Origin: Pycnopodia helianthoides | Taxonomy: Eukaryota; Echinodermata; Asteroidea; Forcipulatida; Asteriidae | Direction of reading: 5' to 3' | Assembly (NCBI GenBank): GCA_032158295.1 | Contig: CM063251.1 | Span: forward strand, 8,657,016 to 8,721,015 | DNA length: 64,000 nucleotides | Part shown: in pieces, positions 10,439 through 20,860 of the stretch | Layout of the letters: every line of letters begins with the position of its first letter | Numbering within the stretch: the first letter of the stretch is position 1 | Notes under the pieces: model-generated | What the model saw: only the letters and a program-made list of their open reading frames with translations | Told to the model about the DNA's origin: nothing | Database searches by the model: none | Program-made: the position numbers and the translations under genes

Positions 10439-10622
10439 AGCCCAGTTCATACTTCCTGCGAATGCAAATGCGAAGCGAATATTGCCTTCACAAATTCGCA
10501 AAAAATAATTCGCAGCGGTTGAGCTGTGCTCAATTCTTGCAAATAATTCGCAGCGAAAACAGAGCAATTGTGACCCCAATATTCGCTTTGCATTCGCATT
10601 CACAGGAAGTATGGACCGGGCT
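10439..10622. mobile_element. MITE with TTA target duplication (PIF/Harbinger-like)
   Basis: 184 bases flanked by TTA (10436-10438 and 10623-10625). The terminal inverted repeats are AGCCCAGTTCATACTTCCTG at the left and its near complement (CAGGAAGTATGGACCGGGCT) at the right, followed by GCGAATGC-rich subterminal sequence. The matching place in tandem unit 1 is an empty site with a single TTA. A three-base TTA/TAA duplication is characteristic of PIF/Harbinger elements. No coding capacity. Confidence 0.8.
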
Positions 10623-11098
10623 TTACACGCGTCACCAACTGTTTCAGAAACGGTTACACGTTTACAAAAAATAACCATGAATGCACAGGCTTATGTAAGC
10701 CTGTGACAATTACACAGTTAATTAACAGATCATCCGATTTAACCTTTACATTTTTACAGTTCAAATAAACTTTAAAAAATTCACTCAAAAAGTGTCATGT
10801 AATAATGACCGTTGAAAAACGGTGATTACGATTTTCACATCACATATAATTCCAATTTACAGGCTTGTAGTTTTTGTTATTTCAATACAACTGTGCATGC
10901 AGCAATTTTTTGTAAGAAACATTGAACGCTAGGGGGTGCTCCACAACAATTTGATTGTGCATGCTCGTTTATTTTGCAAGGTCATTGCACAAAGTCAAAT
11001 TGCTTCAATGAAGATTGAAGACACAATGTTTTTGATCACATGCGCAGTTGTGTAAACAGGCTTTTTTACTTGAATTTTTTTTTATGAAACTGCTGTTA

Positions 11099-11160
11099 AG
11101 CCCGGTTCATACTTCCTGCGAATGCGAAGCGAATATTGACGTCACAAAACAATTCGCAAC
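11099..11160. mobile_element. Truncated copy of the same MITE
   Basis: AGCCCGGTTCATACTTCCTG follows TTA (11096-11098) at the same place in unit 3, then GCGAATGCGAAGCGAATATT. The right half is missing, and the tandem unit ends with it. Confidence 0.75.
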
Positions 11161-12370
11161 AATCAGGTGTACTCAGATTTATATAAGAAGTTTGAAATGT
11201 TAGAAGTGGTTGTTAAAGAACATAATTATTTACCTTGTATGGTTTTTTCTATATTGAAATACTAAACCTTAGTTGTTGTGTCTTTATGCCTTATTTTTGT
11301 GTGTTAGGCTAAAATAGTAATTGGGATATGAGTTTATTGTTCAATTTGGCTCTTGACCCCAAATCCAAAACCGATCTCAGCCATGAAAAGGGTAATTTTT
11401 CTTTTCTACGCCTTTCATCAGTCAGCTCTCTTTATTGCCTTATTGCAATCCCCACAAAGTGTTTTGTTTGCTACACTGCGATTTCCGAAGTAATGCGTTT
11501 GCATAAGAAGACTCAAACATGTTTTCCGGCGAACGGGTCCCCAGTGCGAACGGGTCCCCAGCGCAAACGAGTCTGCCATCCACCCGCACAATCGTCCCAA
11601 AACACAGGCGGTCTGTTTTCTACGTTCACGCTGAAACCTGAATAGGGAACTGAGCGGTGAAGAGCAAGCACCACTCTTCTCGTTTCTTGTGAATAAACGT
11701 AGACTTGTGTAAGTCGGCGACCGTAAGGACTCTATGTTTATTCTGCAAAAGACGCAATAACACTGGTCACAAATGGGTGTAGGACTAATTGCATTCTGAG
11801 TGTTATAATTTTTGTTAATACAAACCTATTTTAACGCGTACCCATTGCGTGAAAATTTTCCTGGGAATTCGGATTTTTCTACTAACAATGTTTGAAAAAG
11901 TTTTGATACTTTTAAATTGACAGTCAATAAAATATTTCTGTCTTTAAGAAAGATTTCTACAATAAAAGACAAGTAATTTGACCTTAATCAAATATTTTTT
12001 TTCTGGAAGTCGGGTTTGTTTTCACTTTATTCAATGTGTTTTGTACACGGGTGAAAATGCGAAATAAATGATGTCATGATGACGTCGTTCGGCATTTTAA
12101 GCCATTGAAAATCTAAATCTACAGTATCCCACAAGTGTATAACTGAAAAAGTTTGACGATCGGCGGTACACTTTTTGAGTTATGGTTCGAACAAGGTTTG
12201 CTAATTAAATATTCATCTTGCTAAAACATGGCTGAATTAATTAAGAATTTTAACCATTATTAGGTTAAATGTTAAGTTTAGGAACTAAGCTTCAATAGGA
12301 TATAGGAGCCAAGTCTTTCATATTCACTAAGTTTTTTTTAAAGAATTAAATATAATAGTGTACAAATGCT
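11161..12370. other. Stretch without recognised genes
   Basis: Contains two close copies of GCGAACGGGTCCCCAG (about 11527-11562) and nothing else I can assign. An AT-rich (AAT)n run follows at 12400-12430. Confidence 0.5.
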
Positions 12371-12650
12371 ATGGGGATTTAGGTGGAAACAAAGAATAAC
12401 AATAATAATAATAATAAAAATAATAAAAATATTGACGAAAACAATACCTGTTCCGACAGCAGGTCGGAACAGCTAATAATAATGAAAACTTACAAAGCGC
12501 TGGTATGCCGCAAGCGGCGCTCATGGCAATTGTGGGTAGTGTGTGCCTGACTGCATCCTGCACACACCAACCGTCCATTGGTTAACATCTTTTTATAATA
12601 ACTTTTACCGACAGAAAGTGGCAGGTTATTGTTTTGCAACTTCTCTCAAG

Positions 12651-12740
12651 ATGGCACGCCAATTTTCCTTGTACGCGAAGCAGAGAATAGTTTCTATGCA
12701 TGAGAAAGGGATGTCTGCCAAGCAAATCCGACACTCCTGA
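12651..12740 (+). pseudogene. Tc1/mariner-like transposase N-terminus, fragment
   Basis: An ATG at 12651 opens a 29-residue frame with RQFSLYAKQRIVSMHEKGMS and AKQI. This resembles the first helix-turn-helix of Tc1-like transposases, where a basic stretch precedes R-I-V-x-x-H/L-x-x-G-x-S-x-x-x-I. A TGA at 12738-12740 ends it, and the sequence then runs into the minisatellite. No catalytic domain is present. Confidence 0.45.
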
Positions 12741-12767
12741 TGTCAAAAGGCATCTGCACATACACAG

Positions 12768-13505
12768 GGTCTTCTTTGACCGAGAGTACCCTGGGTTGCA
12801 GCTCCTTGACTGACTCTTCTTCGACCGAGAGTACCCTGGGTTGCAGCCCCTTGACTGACTCTTCTTCGACCGAGAGTACCCTGGGTTGCAGCTCCTTGAC
12901 TGACTCTTCTTCGACCGAGAGTACCCTGGGTTGCAGCCCCTTGACTGACTCTTCCTCAACTGAGAGTACCCTGGGTTGCAGCCCCTTGACTGACTCTTCT
13001 TCGACCGAGAGTACCCTGGGTTGCAGCTCCTTGACTGACTCTTCTTCGACCGAGAGTACCCTGGGTTGCAGCCCCTTGACTGACTCTTCCTCAACCGAGA
13101 GTACCCTGGGTTGCAGCCCCTTGACTGACTCTTCTTCGACCGAGAGTACCCTGGGTTGCAGCCCCTTGACTGACTCTTCTTCGACCGAGAGTACCCTGGG
13201 TTGCAGCCCCTTGACTGACTCTTCCTCGACCGAGAGTACCCTGGGTTGCAGCCCTTGACTGACTCTTCTTCAACCAATGGTACCATTCGTCGACACCTCT
13301 TGACTGACTCTTCTTCAACCAACAGTACCCTGGGTCGTCGCTCCTTGACTGACTCTTCTTCAACCAATGTTACACTGTGGCTCGTCATTCCATGGACGAG
13401 TCTTCTTCGGCCGAGGGTACCCTGGGTCGACGCCCTTTGACTGACTCTTCTTCAACCAACAGTACCCTGGGTCGCCAAGTACCCCTTGACTGACTCTTTC
13501 TCTAC
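12768..13505. repeat. 45-bp minisatellite, about 16 units, open on both strands
   Basis: The unit is GAGAGTACCCTGGGTTGCAG followed by CYCCTTGACTGACTCTTCYT and CRACC. The first 11 or so units (to about 13250) are nearly identical; later ones diverge. The plus strand is open from 12740 to 13258 (Ser/Thr-rich, S-P-L-T-D-S-S-S-T-E-S-T-L-G-C unit) and then, after a one-base deletion near 13252, again to 13440. The minus strand is open from 13388 to 12582 (Arg/Lys/Ser-rich). The unit is a multiple of three without stops, so both openings may be trivial. Confidence 0.9.
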
Positions 13506-13509
13506 CCAA

Positions 13510-15100
13510 CATCGATGGTTGCACATGGTCGCACGGTGGAATTTGTATTGCTTATTAATTTAGCGTTTGATTTCTTTCGGGGAATACATATTTATATGAA
13601 AGGCGGTGGAAAATCGTTGTTTGATTGTTTGTATCTAGAATAAATGTTGCAAGAAATGAATCGCATTATTGGAATCGCAATTTTTGCGATCCACTTTAAT
13701 TCTAATACACATGTAATTCTAAAAATGGCCATTGTCATGCATGGTTCTTCTTCCTAAAGATTACCAGGAACTGGTTGTCTGAAAATTGCCCGTGTGACAT
13801 CGGCCTTAAAAAGGACCCATGAAGCTCCATGAAAAAAAATATCTCCTTTTAAGTTTGAACGTTTGTTCCCCAAATACTAAAATAATCATTGGCATTAATT
13901 TGTTTTCCCCCAATAAATTATACTTCTTAAAATAGTTATTGAACATGTTGTTATACGAAGACGCCAAAATTCATAAGACTATCGGACGACGATCTGTCAG
14001 TTTGGGATTGCTAAGACATCAGAAAACACAAAAAAATAGCACTACCCCGCCACACGAATTTTTGATTTTCACCGGACATTCACTATTTACACTTATGTCT
14101 ATGGGTCAGCTGGTATGTCAAAATCCGTCAGCCACACTGCAGGGACAAACTCATCTCTAGGAATCTGTAGGTATTTTTGACAACAGAACATTTTCAACAC
14201 ACGAAATCGACAGCCACACGCCTATTTAATAATATTGAAAGAGGGATCACGCTCCGAAATCTCGTTGATACACAACAGATACAAGAAATGAATCGAATAT
14301 TGTCAGACTAGACTGACTTAACAAGTTTCTAGACAGAGCATTTTAAAGGTAAAAAATTACGTCTTCTATTTCTTATGCCTTCCCATGGTTTGACAAAAGC
14401 TTCGCAACGTCATTCCCCAAATAGTTTAACTCCTCCGATTTGATGATTGTCTTTCTCATGCTCTTAGGCATGGAAATTAGTGATGACACTCACAGAAGCA
14501 CCAGGCTCATTATTTCTTGTTGCATTATTCATTATCATGTCCGTAGATGATCGTTTTTTTAAACAGCCCTGCCATCCCTTAACAGAAGCAGCCTGGGTGC
14601 CTCGCGTGGCTTAATCTTTGTTCCGAGGGCCATCGATCTGCACCAGTGAACACGAAGACGCCCGTCTCGAAAAGATGGTCCTAACGAGCCCTGTTTCACT
14701 CGCTCGCAACAAGGCGTGTACACTCGATAAGGGTAATAACACGCCCGTTACAGCCCTCGTTCCCCCCCCCCCCCTCATGCCTCGATGGTAACTTAAGGGC
14801 TGTACTGTATGGGTTGCTTGTTAAGTCTTCTTGTTCAAAAATGTTTATGTTGTAAGGAAGTTTTGATGCAGTGCATTCTCATACAACAACTTACAACTAC
14901 TTCTTTACCATCATTATTGCCCCAATACTGGTTATATCAATGCACTCTGGAAATAGAGTAAATAGAGAGTTAGTGGCTTTATGGTTCAGAGTCAAAAACT
15001 AAAACTGACAATTATTGGACCAATACTGAATCATGGGTCAAAGGATCCATGCCTGAATTTATCATTGATATAACATCAATTAAATGTTAAAACATAACAT
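13510..15100. other. Stretch without recognised genes
   Basis: AT-rich. A poly-C tract (14763-14776) lies after a GC-richer patch (14640-14760). No domain or plausible exon is seen. Confidence 0.5.
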
Positions 15101-15102
15101 AC

Positions 15103-15207
15103 CTTGTGCGTGCTCTTCCACGACCAGCTCTGATACGATTGAGGGGGCGTGAACTTCCTATTGATTGCTTTTGTTGTTTAGATGTGACTGGCTTGCTGGT
15201 ACCATGC
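15103..15207 (-). CDS. Candidate exon with an Arg/Gly-rich segment
   Basis: 105 bases on the minus strand between an acceptor (TATAAG) and a strong donor (ACAAG|GTATGT). Only one frame is open, giving 34 complete codons with Lys/Gln/Ser and then NRIRAGRGRART, an RG-rich stretch typical of RNA- or DNA-binding disordered tails. It needs two bases from the preceding exon and leaves two. The candidate exon at 17126-17176 leaves two bases, so the pair fits. It could be a later part of the minus-strand host gene; the link to 31662-31738 is not in phase without a missing exon. Confidence 0.45.
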
Positions 15208-15697
15208 CTTATAACATAAACACAAAGACATGCGAAGTTCTTTAAAAAAAACTTCTTGAGATTGCCCGGTAGCTAGAGGCAGTTTGATATTTGAACTGCC
15301 GGTCTAGTGTTAAGACATCTGCTCTAGAATGGCAAAGGTCAAGAGTAATATGCCTGTTGATTTGTTCTTCACAGAACTCAGGAAAGGCAGAAGGTATGGC
15401 ACGTGCACTCCCTGGCTTCATTCCGCTAAGATGGCCTGTAGATGTTTGTTGCTACGCCTCCAGTAGTCGCAGACACTGTGACCTGATCCCAGCCAGACTC
15501 AACCAACCGTCCAGCACACCATCAGCCCCATGCATTCATGCCAACCTAGTAAACTTTATTCTCTACTCCTGTCTACCGGTAATTATTTTTGCTGTGTGTA
15601 TAGGGAGAGACGATAGACAGCTGACTGAGAGCTGTTGCGCCTGCGGCCTTTTTATATAGGAGCCTGCAGCTGCTCGAGCGCTCTCTATGGATGAGTA

Positions 15698-17024
15698 CCG
15701 TAATCTTTGGCATATAAGCCGCCTGCTGTATAAGCTGCGATGTCCAGAATTTGTCAAAACAAGATTTATGCGTCAGTGTATAAGCCGCAGTGGTGAACGC
15801 ACACACGAAGGGGCAGTGTGTGTTTGTGGTCCTTTGTGGTGATGTACGTACAGTGACTAGCGGGCAGCACGACAGTCATTGTACATCGCCACAAATTGCG
15901 TCTTGTGTTGCATTAAAGTAAAAATGTACTGTAGTTAACACCATCGATCATTATTGAAACCATTCTAAGAATGGTCAACAGTCAAGTGGGTCTTTTTGTA
16001 AATTTTGAATGCCGATTTATCGTCGGGTAAATATCGCTGATATTTCAATATTCATGATGTTTTTTCGAACGCGGAAAAACGGTTTCACCACAGGGAAGAA
16101 GTGAGCAATTATACACAAACAAGACTTGACTATATTGATAAACCGCTGAGGTAAAATCACTGAATTTAATATTCATATTCCATGAAAAAAGAATGTCTTA
16201 CATTTTTATGTGCTTTTTATCACTAGTTTCGACTTAATTAATTAATGGTTTCTACCTCCACGATTGAACGTTGCGCACGATCTCTGAAGCAGGTGCCTCA
16301 AATTTTGTTCTTTTACATGTGCACATATCAATGCACGTGCACGTGATGTTTCCCGAATGTTTCCCCTAAGTATTAATAAAGCATAGGAGCAAGCACATCC
16401 GCAGGATCGAGGTGATGAACAATGCTGTGAGAAGCCTTAAACGTCATAATTATTCACATCGATCGAGTGGTTTCGGCCAATCGGAAAGTGGCCTGTGCCA
16501 AGCACCTTCATGCTGCTCCGGCGATATGAAAGACAACCATGGTTAGAACAACTGAACAACTGAATGGGTAACGCTAATCAACTCACACGTTCATGTATAC
16601 TCTGTACATTTCATGAAAAGGTTTTATCAACGTTGATAATCAACACTGCATGGCAATACCATACTGATCACCTGCTTCCTCGTAACATAAAAGTACGGTA
16701 CACGCAAGCGGTCACTAGCAAAAGTCGTAATCGAAGCAAGCATGGTGGGCGCAAGTTCCACGACTCCTCAGTTTGAAAGATGAGCTAGGATTTTCAACAA
16801 CATTTCCCCAAACCATCACATCACACAGGACATGTTATGGTGAATTTTGTTAAATTTCTTTTCGGATCAGAAAATTGTTTCGTTTCAGAAATATTTTACA
16901 AACGATCTTTTTAAAAACAAGTTTTATTGCTTGGTGTATAAGCCGCCCGGCATATAAGCCGCCGAAATGTTCAAAAGGGCCTAAATCAATGTATAAGCTG
17001 CGGCCTATATGCCGAAGATTAGGG
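15698..17024. mobile_element. Non-autonomous DNA transposon with TA target duplication
   Basis: Flanked by TA on each side (15696-15697 and 17025-17026). The ends are inverted: CCGTAATCTTTGGCATATAA at the left against CCCTAATCTTCGGCATATAG at the right. Inside each end TATAAGCCGC recurs as subterminal repeats (three at the left, four at the right with variants). The TA duplication and TATAAG-type ends suggest the Tc1/mariner superfamily, perhaps pogo-like. The 1.3-kb interior has no transposase. Confidence 0.65.
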
Positions 17025-17125
17025 TAATTTGCAGCACAATATATTACTGACAAAATGCTAACTACTGCCTTTGACCTATGTTTACCATATTTTTGTCCCA
17101 CATCCGATATACATGGTATACTTAC

Positions 17126-17176
17126 AATGATGTTCCAAAGTTGATTTTCTTTAAATTCTTAGGATCTGTTTTCACC
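17126..17176 (-). CDS. Candidate small exon
   Basis: 51 bases on the minus strand with a very good acceptor (pyrimidine run ending TTTCTTTAAG) and donor (CATT|GTAAGTAT). One frame is open (VKTDPKNLKKINFGTS). It takes two bases from the preceding exon and leaves two, which suits 15103-15207. The plus strand of the same place is also open and codon-like (see findings), so strand assignment is uncertain. Confidence 0.35.
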
Positions 17177-17557
17177 CTTAAAGAAAAAAACACACAGACA
17201 GTAAAATCAGTTGACATTACAGAAATGCCCATATCTGATGATGACTATGGTATCTCAATGGGTGATGGACAATGAACTTCAGTCAATATTTGTCATAGAT
17301 GTTTTTTCGGTTTTTGTTTTTTGCTTATCGTACATTCGTGCTAAGAAATATCAACAATTTGAAGAAAAATGCAGAAACATTTTTTATTTCAGGAAATGTG
17401 TACTAACAGGAAAACAAGCTTTGAAGAACTTTCAAAAGTCCAAAAGTTCCTATTGCCCGCCCACTTGTTAAAAATTCTTGATTCGATTGTGATTTCAACT
17501 TTCTCACTTTAAAGGTAATTACTCTTAAAATCCCCCCACAACAGTAGTGTGAGGATC

Positions 17558-17890
17558 GGGTCTACGAATGAAGACTTACCTGTAGAGCAACTACATTTGC
17601 ATGTTCCTATTATCAGCAGGTATTTACCGCTAAGAGTTTATTATATCATACAATAGCGCCCTCTGCCATTACCCACAGTGCCCCACGGCATGTATGCAAC
17701 TGTGACCTTCCTCTTTTCTCAAGTGTTCAAATCCAACACTCAAGCTATCGAGTATAGAGGGGAAGGTGGGAGGGATGCTCTACAGGTAAGTATTTGTTTG
17801 TAGACCCTCCACACACAACTGTGGCGGGGAGTCTACGTCACTCTACTTACATGTACCTGTAGAGCAACTACATTTGCATAGACTAGCACC
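17558..17890 (-). repeat. DIRS inverted terminal repeat and internal complementary region
   Basis: ACCTGTAGAGCAACTACATT occurs at 17579 and 17855, and its complement GCTCTACAGGT at 17778. The segment GCTCTACAGGTAAGT...GTAGAC (17777-17804) faces GTCTAC...ACCTGTAGAGC (17831-17865), forming a palindrome around ACAACTGTGG. The outer ends of relics B and C (28815-28850 and 41918-41955) carry the same block in the opposite sense. This matches the DIRS layout of inverted terminal repeats plus an internal complementary region used to make a circular intermediate. Confidence 0.7.
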
Positions 17891-18086
17891 GAGTATTAAG
17901 CGGTGGGTATGCAAGATGACATTGTATCATCTACCACTATGTAAAAACCTATCATATTTAATCAATATATACACAAGTACATGAAGGATATCAACACATA
18001 ATATGATACATAGAAAAGTGGTAATAAAGTAATCAGAACAAAAGGAACTCACCTAAACTATAGGAAAGCTCCGTCTGGGGAGTTTC

Positions 18087-18935
18087 CTATGGATGAGATG
18101 AGGCTTGCTCTCCCTGTAGAGGCTTGCTCTCAGTACTGCTCTCCCTGGTCTGCCCTTTCCGTCTGGAGAACATCCTTAAGATAGCACTCAGTGAAGGTTG
18201 GAGTCTTCCAACACGCCGCCTACATGATGACGCACATGGAAACACCCTTAAAAGGCCCATGAGGTTGACACTGCTCTGACATCGTTTGCACGGACTGTCC
18301 CAGAGGTCCGTCTGTTGAGACCTCCTGGGTCGAGCTGATGCCCATAAATATCCATCGGGCAATTGTGCAATCGTGTCATGAGAGGCTGGCCTAAAAGGCA
18401 AGGTCGTCATGACAAAAAATTGGGAGTGCCCATTCAAAGCGTTTTCGTGGGGTTGATGTACCACTTCAGAGCTCTTACTAGACACCTCAATCTGTCGTCC
18501 AATTGGAGTCCAATTGATTTTTAATCAAGAACCCTGCCTTAGGGATCAGGCTGACATCACCTGGTTCCCACAGAAGTGCCCCGGATCTATAACGTAAGAA
18601 AATGCAGTTCGCTATGCCGTCAAGACGTAGTCACTGCTAACCAGAAGGTGGCCTTAATGGACAACTGTAAAAGAGTTGTGCAACCCATCGGCTCAAACAG
18701 GGCCTCGATAAAGCTGATAATACACTGAAAAGGGCCCACGAGGGCACCAGTCTATGTGTCAGGGGAAAAGAAACAAACATTCCCTTATTTAGTTGACTAA
18801 GTGCCTGATTCTCTGATACAGAGGATCCGTCTCGGAAGCCTCTGTGAATCGCGGCTATGGCCGACCGGTAAATCTTAACCGTAGCCGTTGTAAGGTCACT
18901 CTCGAACAAGTACACCAGGAAATCCGCCACCTCCC
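18087..18935 (-). pseudogene. DIRS tyrosine recombinase (relic A)
   Basis: The N-terminal SAM-like domain reads ADFLVYLFESDLTTATVKIY and IAAIHRGF. After frame changes come LFEPMGCTTLLQLSIKATFL, then RRHSEL (first catalytic Arg region), and near the end NDVRAVSTSWAFLRG, the H-x-x-R-type block in which the expected His is Asn. The last block is YLKDV with the nucleophilic Tyr. Several stops and shifts break it. The intact enzyme would insert a circular DNA copy by site-specific recombination without a target duplication. Confidence 0.75.
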
Positions 18936-19638
18936 CTACATAGAAGTATAGGAGGGATGTAGAGAACGTTGCCTACACCAAAAATGGCATAGTCTGCTGT
19001 TGTAAGTTTTTCTGGTAGACTCTTTTCTGATGCCAACTGCAGCTCGTCAGGTGAAGTTCCTGCAAAAGCTGCAGCTCTTTGCAAAGGGATTGCCTGATAG
19101 CACCCAGCACCAATGGAAGAGCTTCCATGTGAGCATGCACAGCAGTCCCGACAGCGTGCCCCCCTTGCAATTGGTGTAAGTCACTAATTTAACGATGTCT
19201 CATCAAACCAGGATAGCACGACCCAGAATCAGGGTCCGGAAATGGACACAGCTAACAACCCGAGTACGTTTATATGGCTAAATGGTGCTCTGACCGGTGC
19301 TCACACCCCTGAAAGGTTGGCGGAGTTGAGCCACCATTGGAGTTGCAGAAGCATTTAGGGTGTGGTCGGCACCGGATGGTTTATGCCGTGACAACTGGGT
19401 CGGTAAAATGATAGCAGGTAAAGCTGGCTGGAGTGTGACCACAGCCTGCAAAATTCCACAACGTCCACCAGGCTGGCCATGAGGCTATTGAGTCTGTGTC
19501 AGGCCTGTGCAGGGACCACGGTAGATGGAATGAAGAGGGGTACGCATTGACATAGATTCGACAGGCGTTCCTCCGTAAGGCGGGCCAGCCAACTGTGGGG
19601 GTCGAGCGCCGCTCCCAGGAGAGTTGGTAACTGGGAGG

Positions 19639-20218
19639 TCACCAGGTGCGACTTCTCTGTATTAAAAATAAACTCAAGTCGGATGTGATGCGTACTGTGT
19701 CCTCAAGAGATTGACCCACGACCAGCCAATCGTCAAGGTACATGAAAATCATCACACCCTGCCTCCATAGCTCTGCCCTGATTGCCCTCACAATTCGGGT
19801 AAATACCCGGGGTGAGGTGGAAAGCCTGCATGGGAGCACCATCAATTTGTATCAGATATATCCAATACATGTCTTTGTATTGAAACTGAAGGAATTTCCA
19901 GTGTTCCAGTCTGACAGGGACGTGCAAGTATGCGTCCTTCAGATTGAGGCTGGCCGCCCACACAGGTGTGTTGATTCATTCAAGAATAATCCTCGCGTAT
20001 CCATACGGAAACAACGTGGATGCACGAATCTGTTTAGTGGTTTTAAGTTCAGGATGGGACGCCATACGCCGGCCTCCTTCTTGGGTACTAAGAAGAAGGT
20101 CAACATAAATCCCTTGTGTGTCTCCCCTCTTTGAGAGGAGGGAAGTTAATTCCCCTTCGAGATAGCAGTGCTTCGTTGGGTCGGTTGGAATCGGTGTCGG
20201 CCGAATGTTCATGTTCAA
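19639..20218 (-). pseudogene. DIRS reverse transcriptase (relic A)
   Basis: In order: a fingers segment (EGELTSLLSKRGDTQGIY), SLNLKDAYLHVPV (first catalytic Asp, in LKDAYLHV), then FMYLDDWLVVGQSLED with the YLDD box. The three pieces lie in different frames. RNase H, expected at 19200-19600, is not legible beyond scattered similarity to relic B. Confidence 0.8.
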
Positions 20219-20380
20219 CAGGGGGGGGGGTGCTCAAAAATTCCAGTCCTCAACCACAATTGATTGTATCGAGCACCCACCATACAGTCGGGTGGAATCA
20301 AAGCCCATGACACTGCAAAGGCTCAAAGGCAGCCTCCCACAGGTCAAAAGTCGGAGGACGCCACAAGTTGGGCTAGTCAT

Positions 20381-20836
20381 CTACGCCAGCCCCCAGAATT
20401 TAGGGGGGGCAGACGCCTGTGCGAGCCATGTACCCGAGGTGTTGTCGGAGCGGTCACTAAAATTACCAAAGGCAGACTTCAGCATTGGTTGGAGGGAAAG
20501 AACAAACGCACTCCTGTTCTTACCCCGTGTTGCCTTAGGCATGGGGGCTGGGGGCTTTCTGAGGTTGATTTTATCAGTTGCCTTCAACTGCTTTGCCTCA
20601 GCTTGCATAAATTCCCCCAAATTTACCTGCAAAAATTTCTGAACTCTTGCACGTATTCTGCGACGAGGAAAAGTGCGTTGAGCACATTCTCCCAGTTGGA
20701 CGAGTTGGCAGGAAGACACTTTCGTGAACTGATCAAGCACGGAGCGGAGACCATGGTCGAGGCAATGAAAGGCTGCGGTTAGTAAATCTGCTGGCACCTT
20801 CGAGTCATTCTCACAACCTGACACTAGATACTGCAT
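20381..20836 (-). pseudogene. DIRS gag-like protein fragment (relic A)
   Basis: 151 open residues with YLVSGCENDSKVPADLLTAA and FHCLDHGLRSVLDQ, clearly homologous to the segment at 40791-41252 in relic C. A KATDKINLRKPP stretch follows. The role is assumed from position ahead of RT (particle or nucleic-acid binding); no known domain motif is visible. Confidence 0.7.
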
Positions 20837-20860
20837 GATAGTAGGCCAGCCAAGTGTAAA

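Larger units (their letters stand above)
9838..11160. repeat. Three-unit tandem array (about 424-662 bp units)
   Basis: Units start at 9838, 10262 and 10924 with AACGCTAGRGGGYGYTCC and share GCATGCTCGTTT, GGTCATTGCGCAAAGTCAAA, CAGAAACGGTTACAC and TTTACAGTTCAAATAAAC. Unit 1 is 424 bases. Unit 2 is 662 bases because it contains a MITE. Unit 3 breaks off inside its own MITE. A diverged copy lies inverted at about 33420-33600. Confidence 0.85.
17558..20860 (-). mobile_element. DIRS-type retrotransposon, relic A
   Basis: Minus-strand order is gag fragment (20836-20381), RT (20218-19639), a degraded RNase H region, tyrosine recombinase (18935-18130) and terminal repeats (17890-17558). The gag matches relic C and the ends match relics B and C in inverse orientation, as expected for inverted terminal repeats. 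The 5' end near 20860 lacks a terminal repeat, so this copy is 5'-truncated. DIRS elements use a tyrosine recombinase in place of a DDE integrase. Confidence 0.85.

Noticed and set aside
12768..13505. CRISPR-like array
   Set aside because: Units are contiguous 45-bp repeats without variable spacers, and the genome is eukaryotic.
16564..16776. Transposase in the 15698-17024 element
   Set aside because: The 70-residue frame has no DDE-type motif or helix-turn-helix text.
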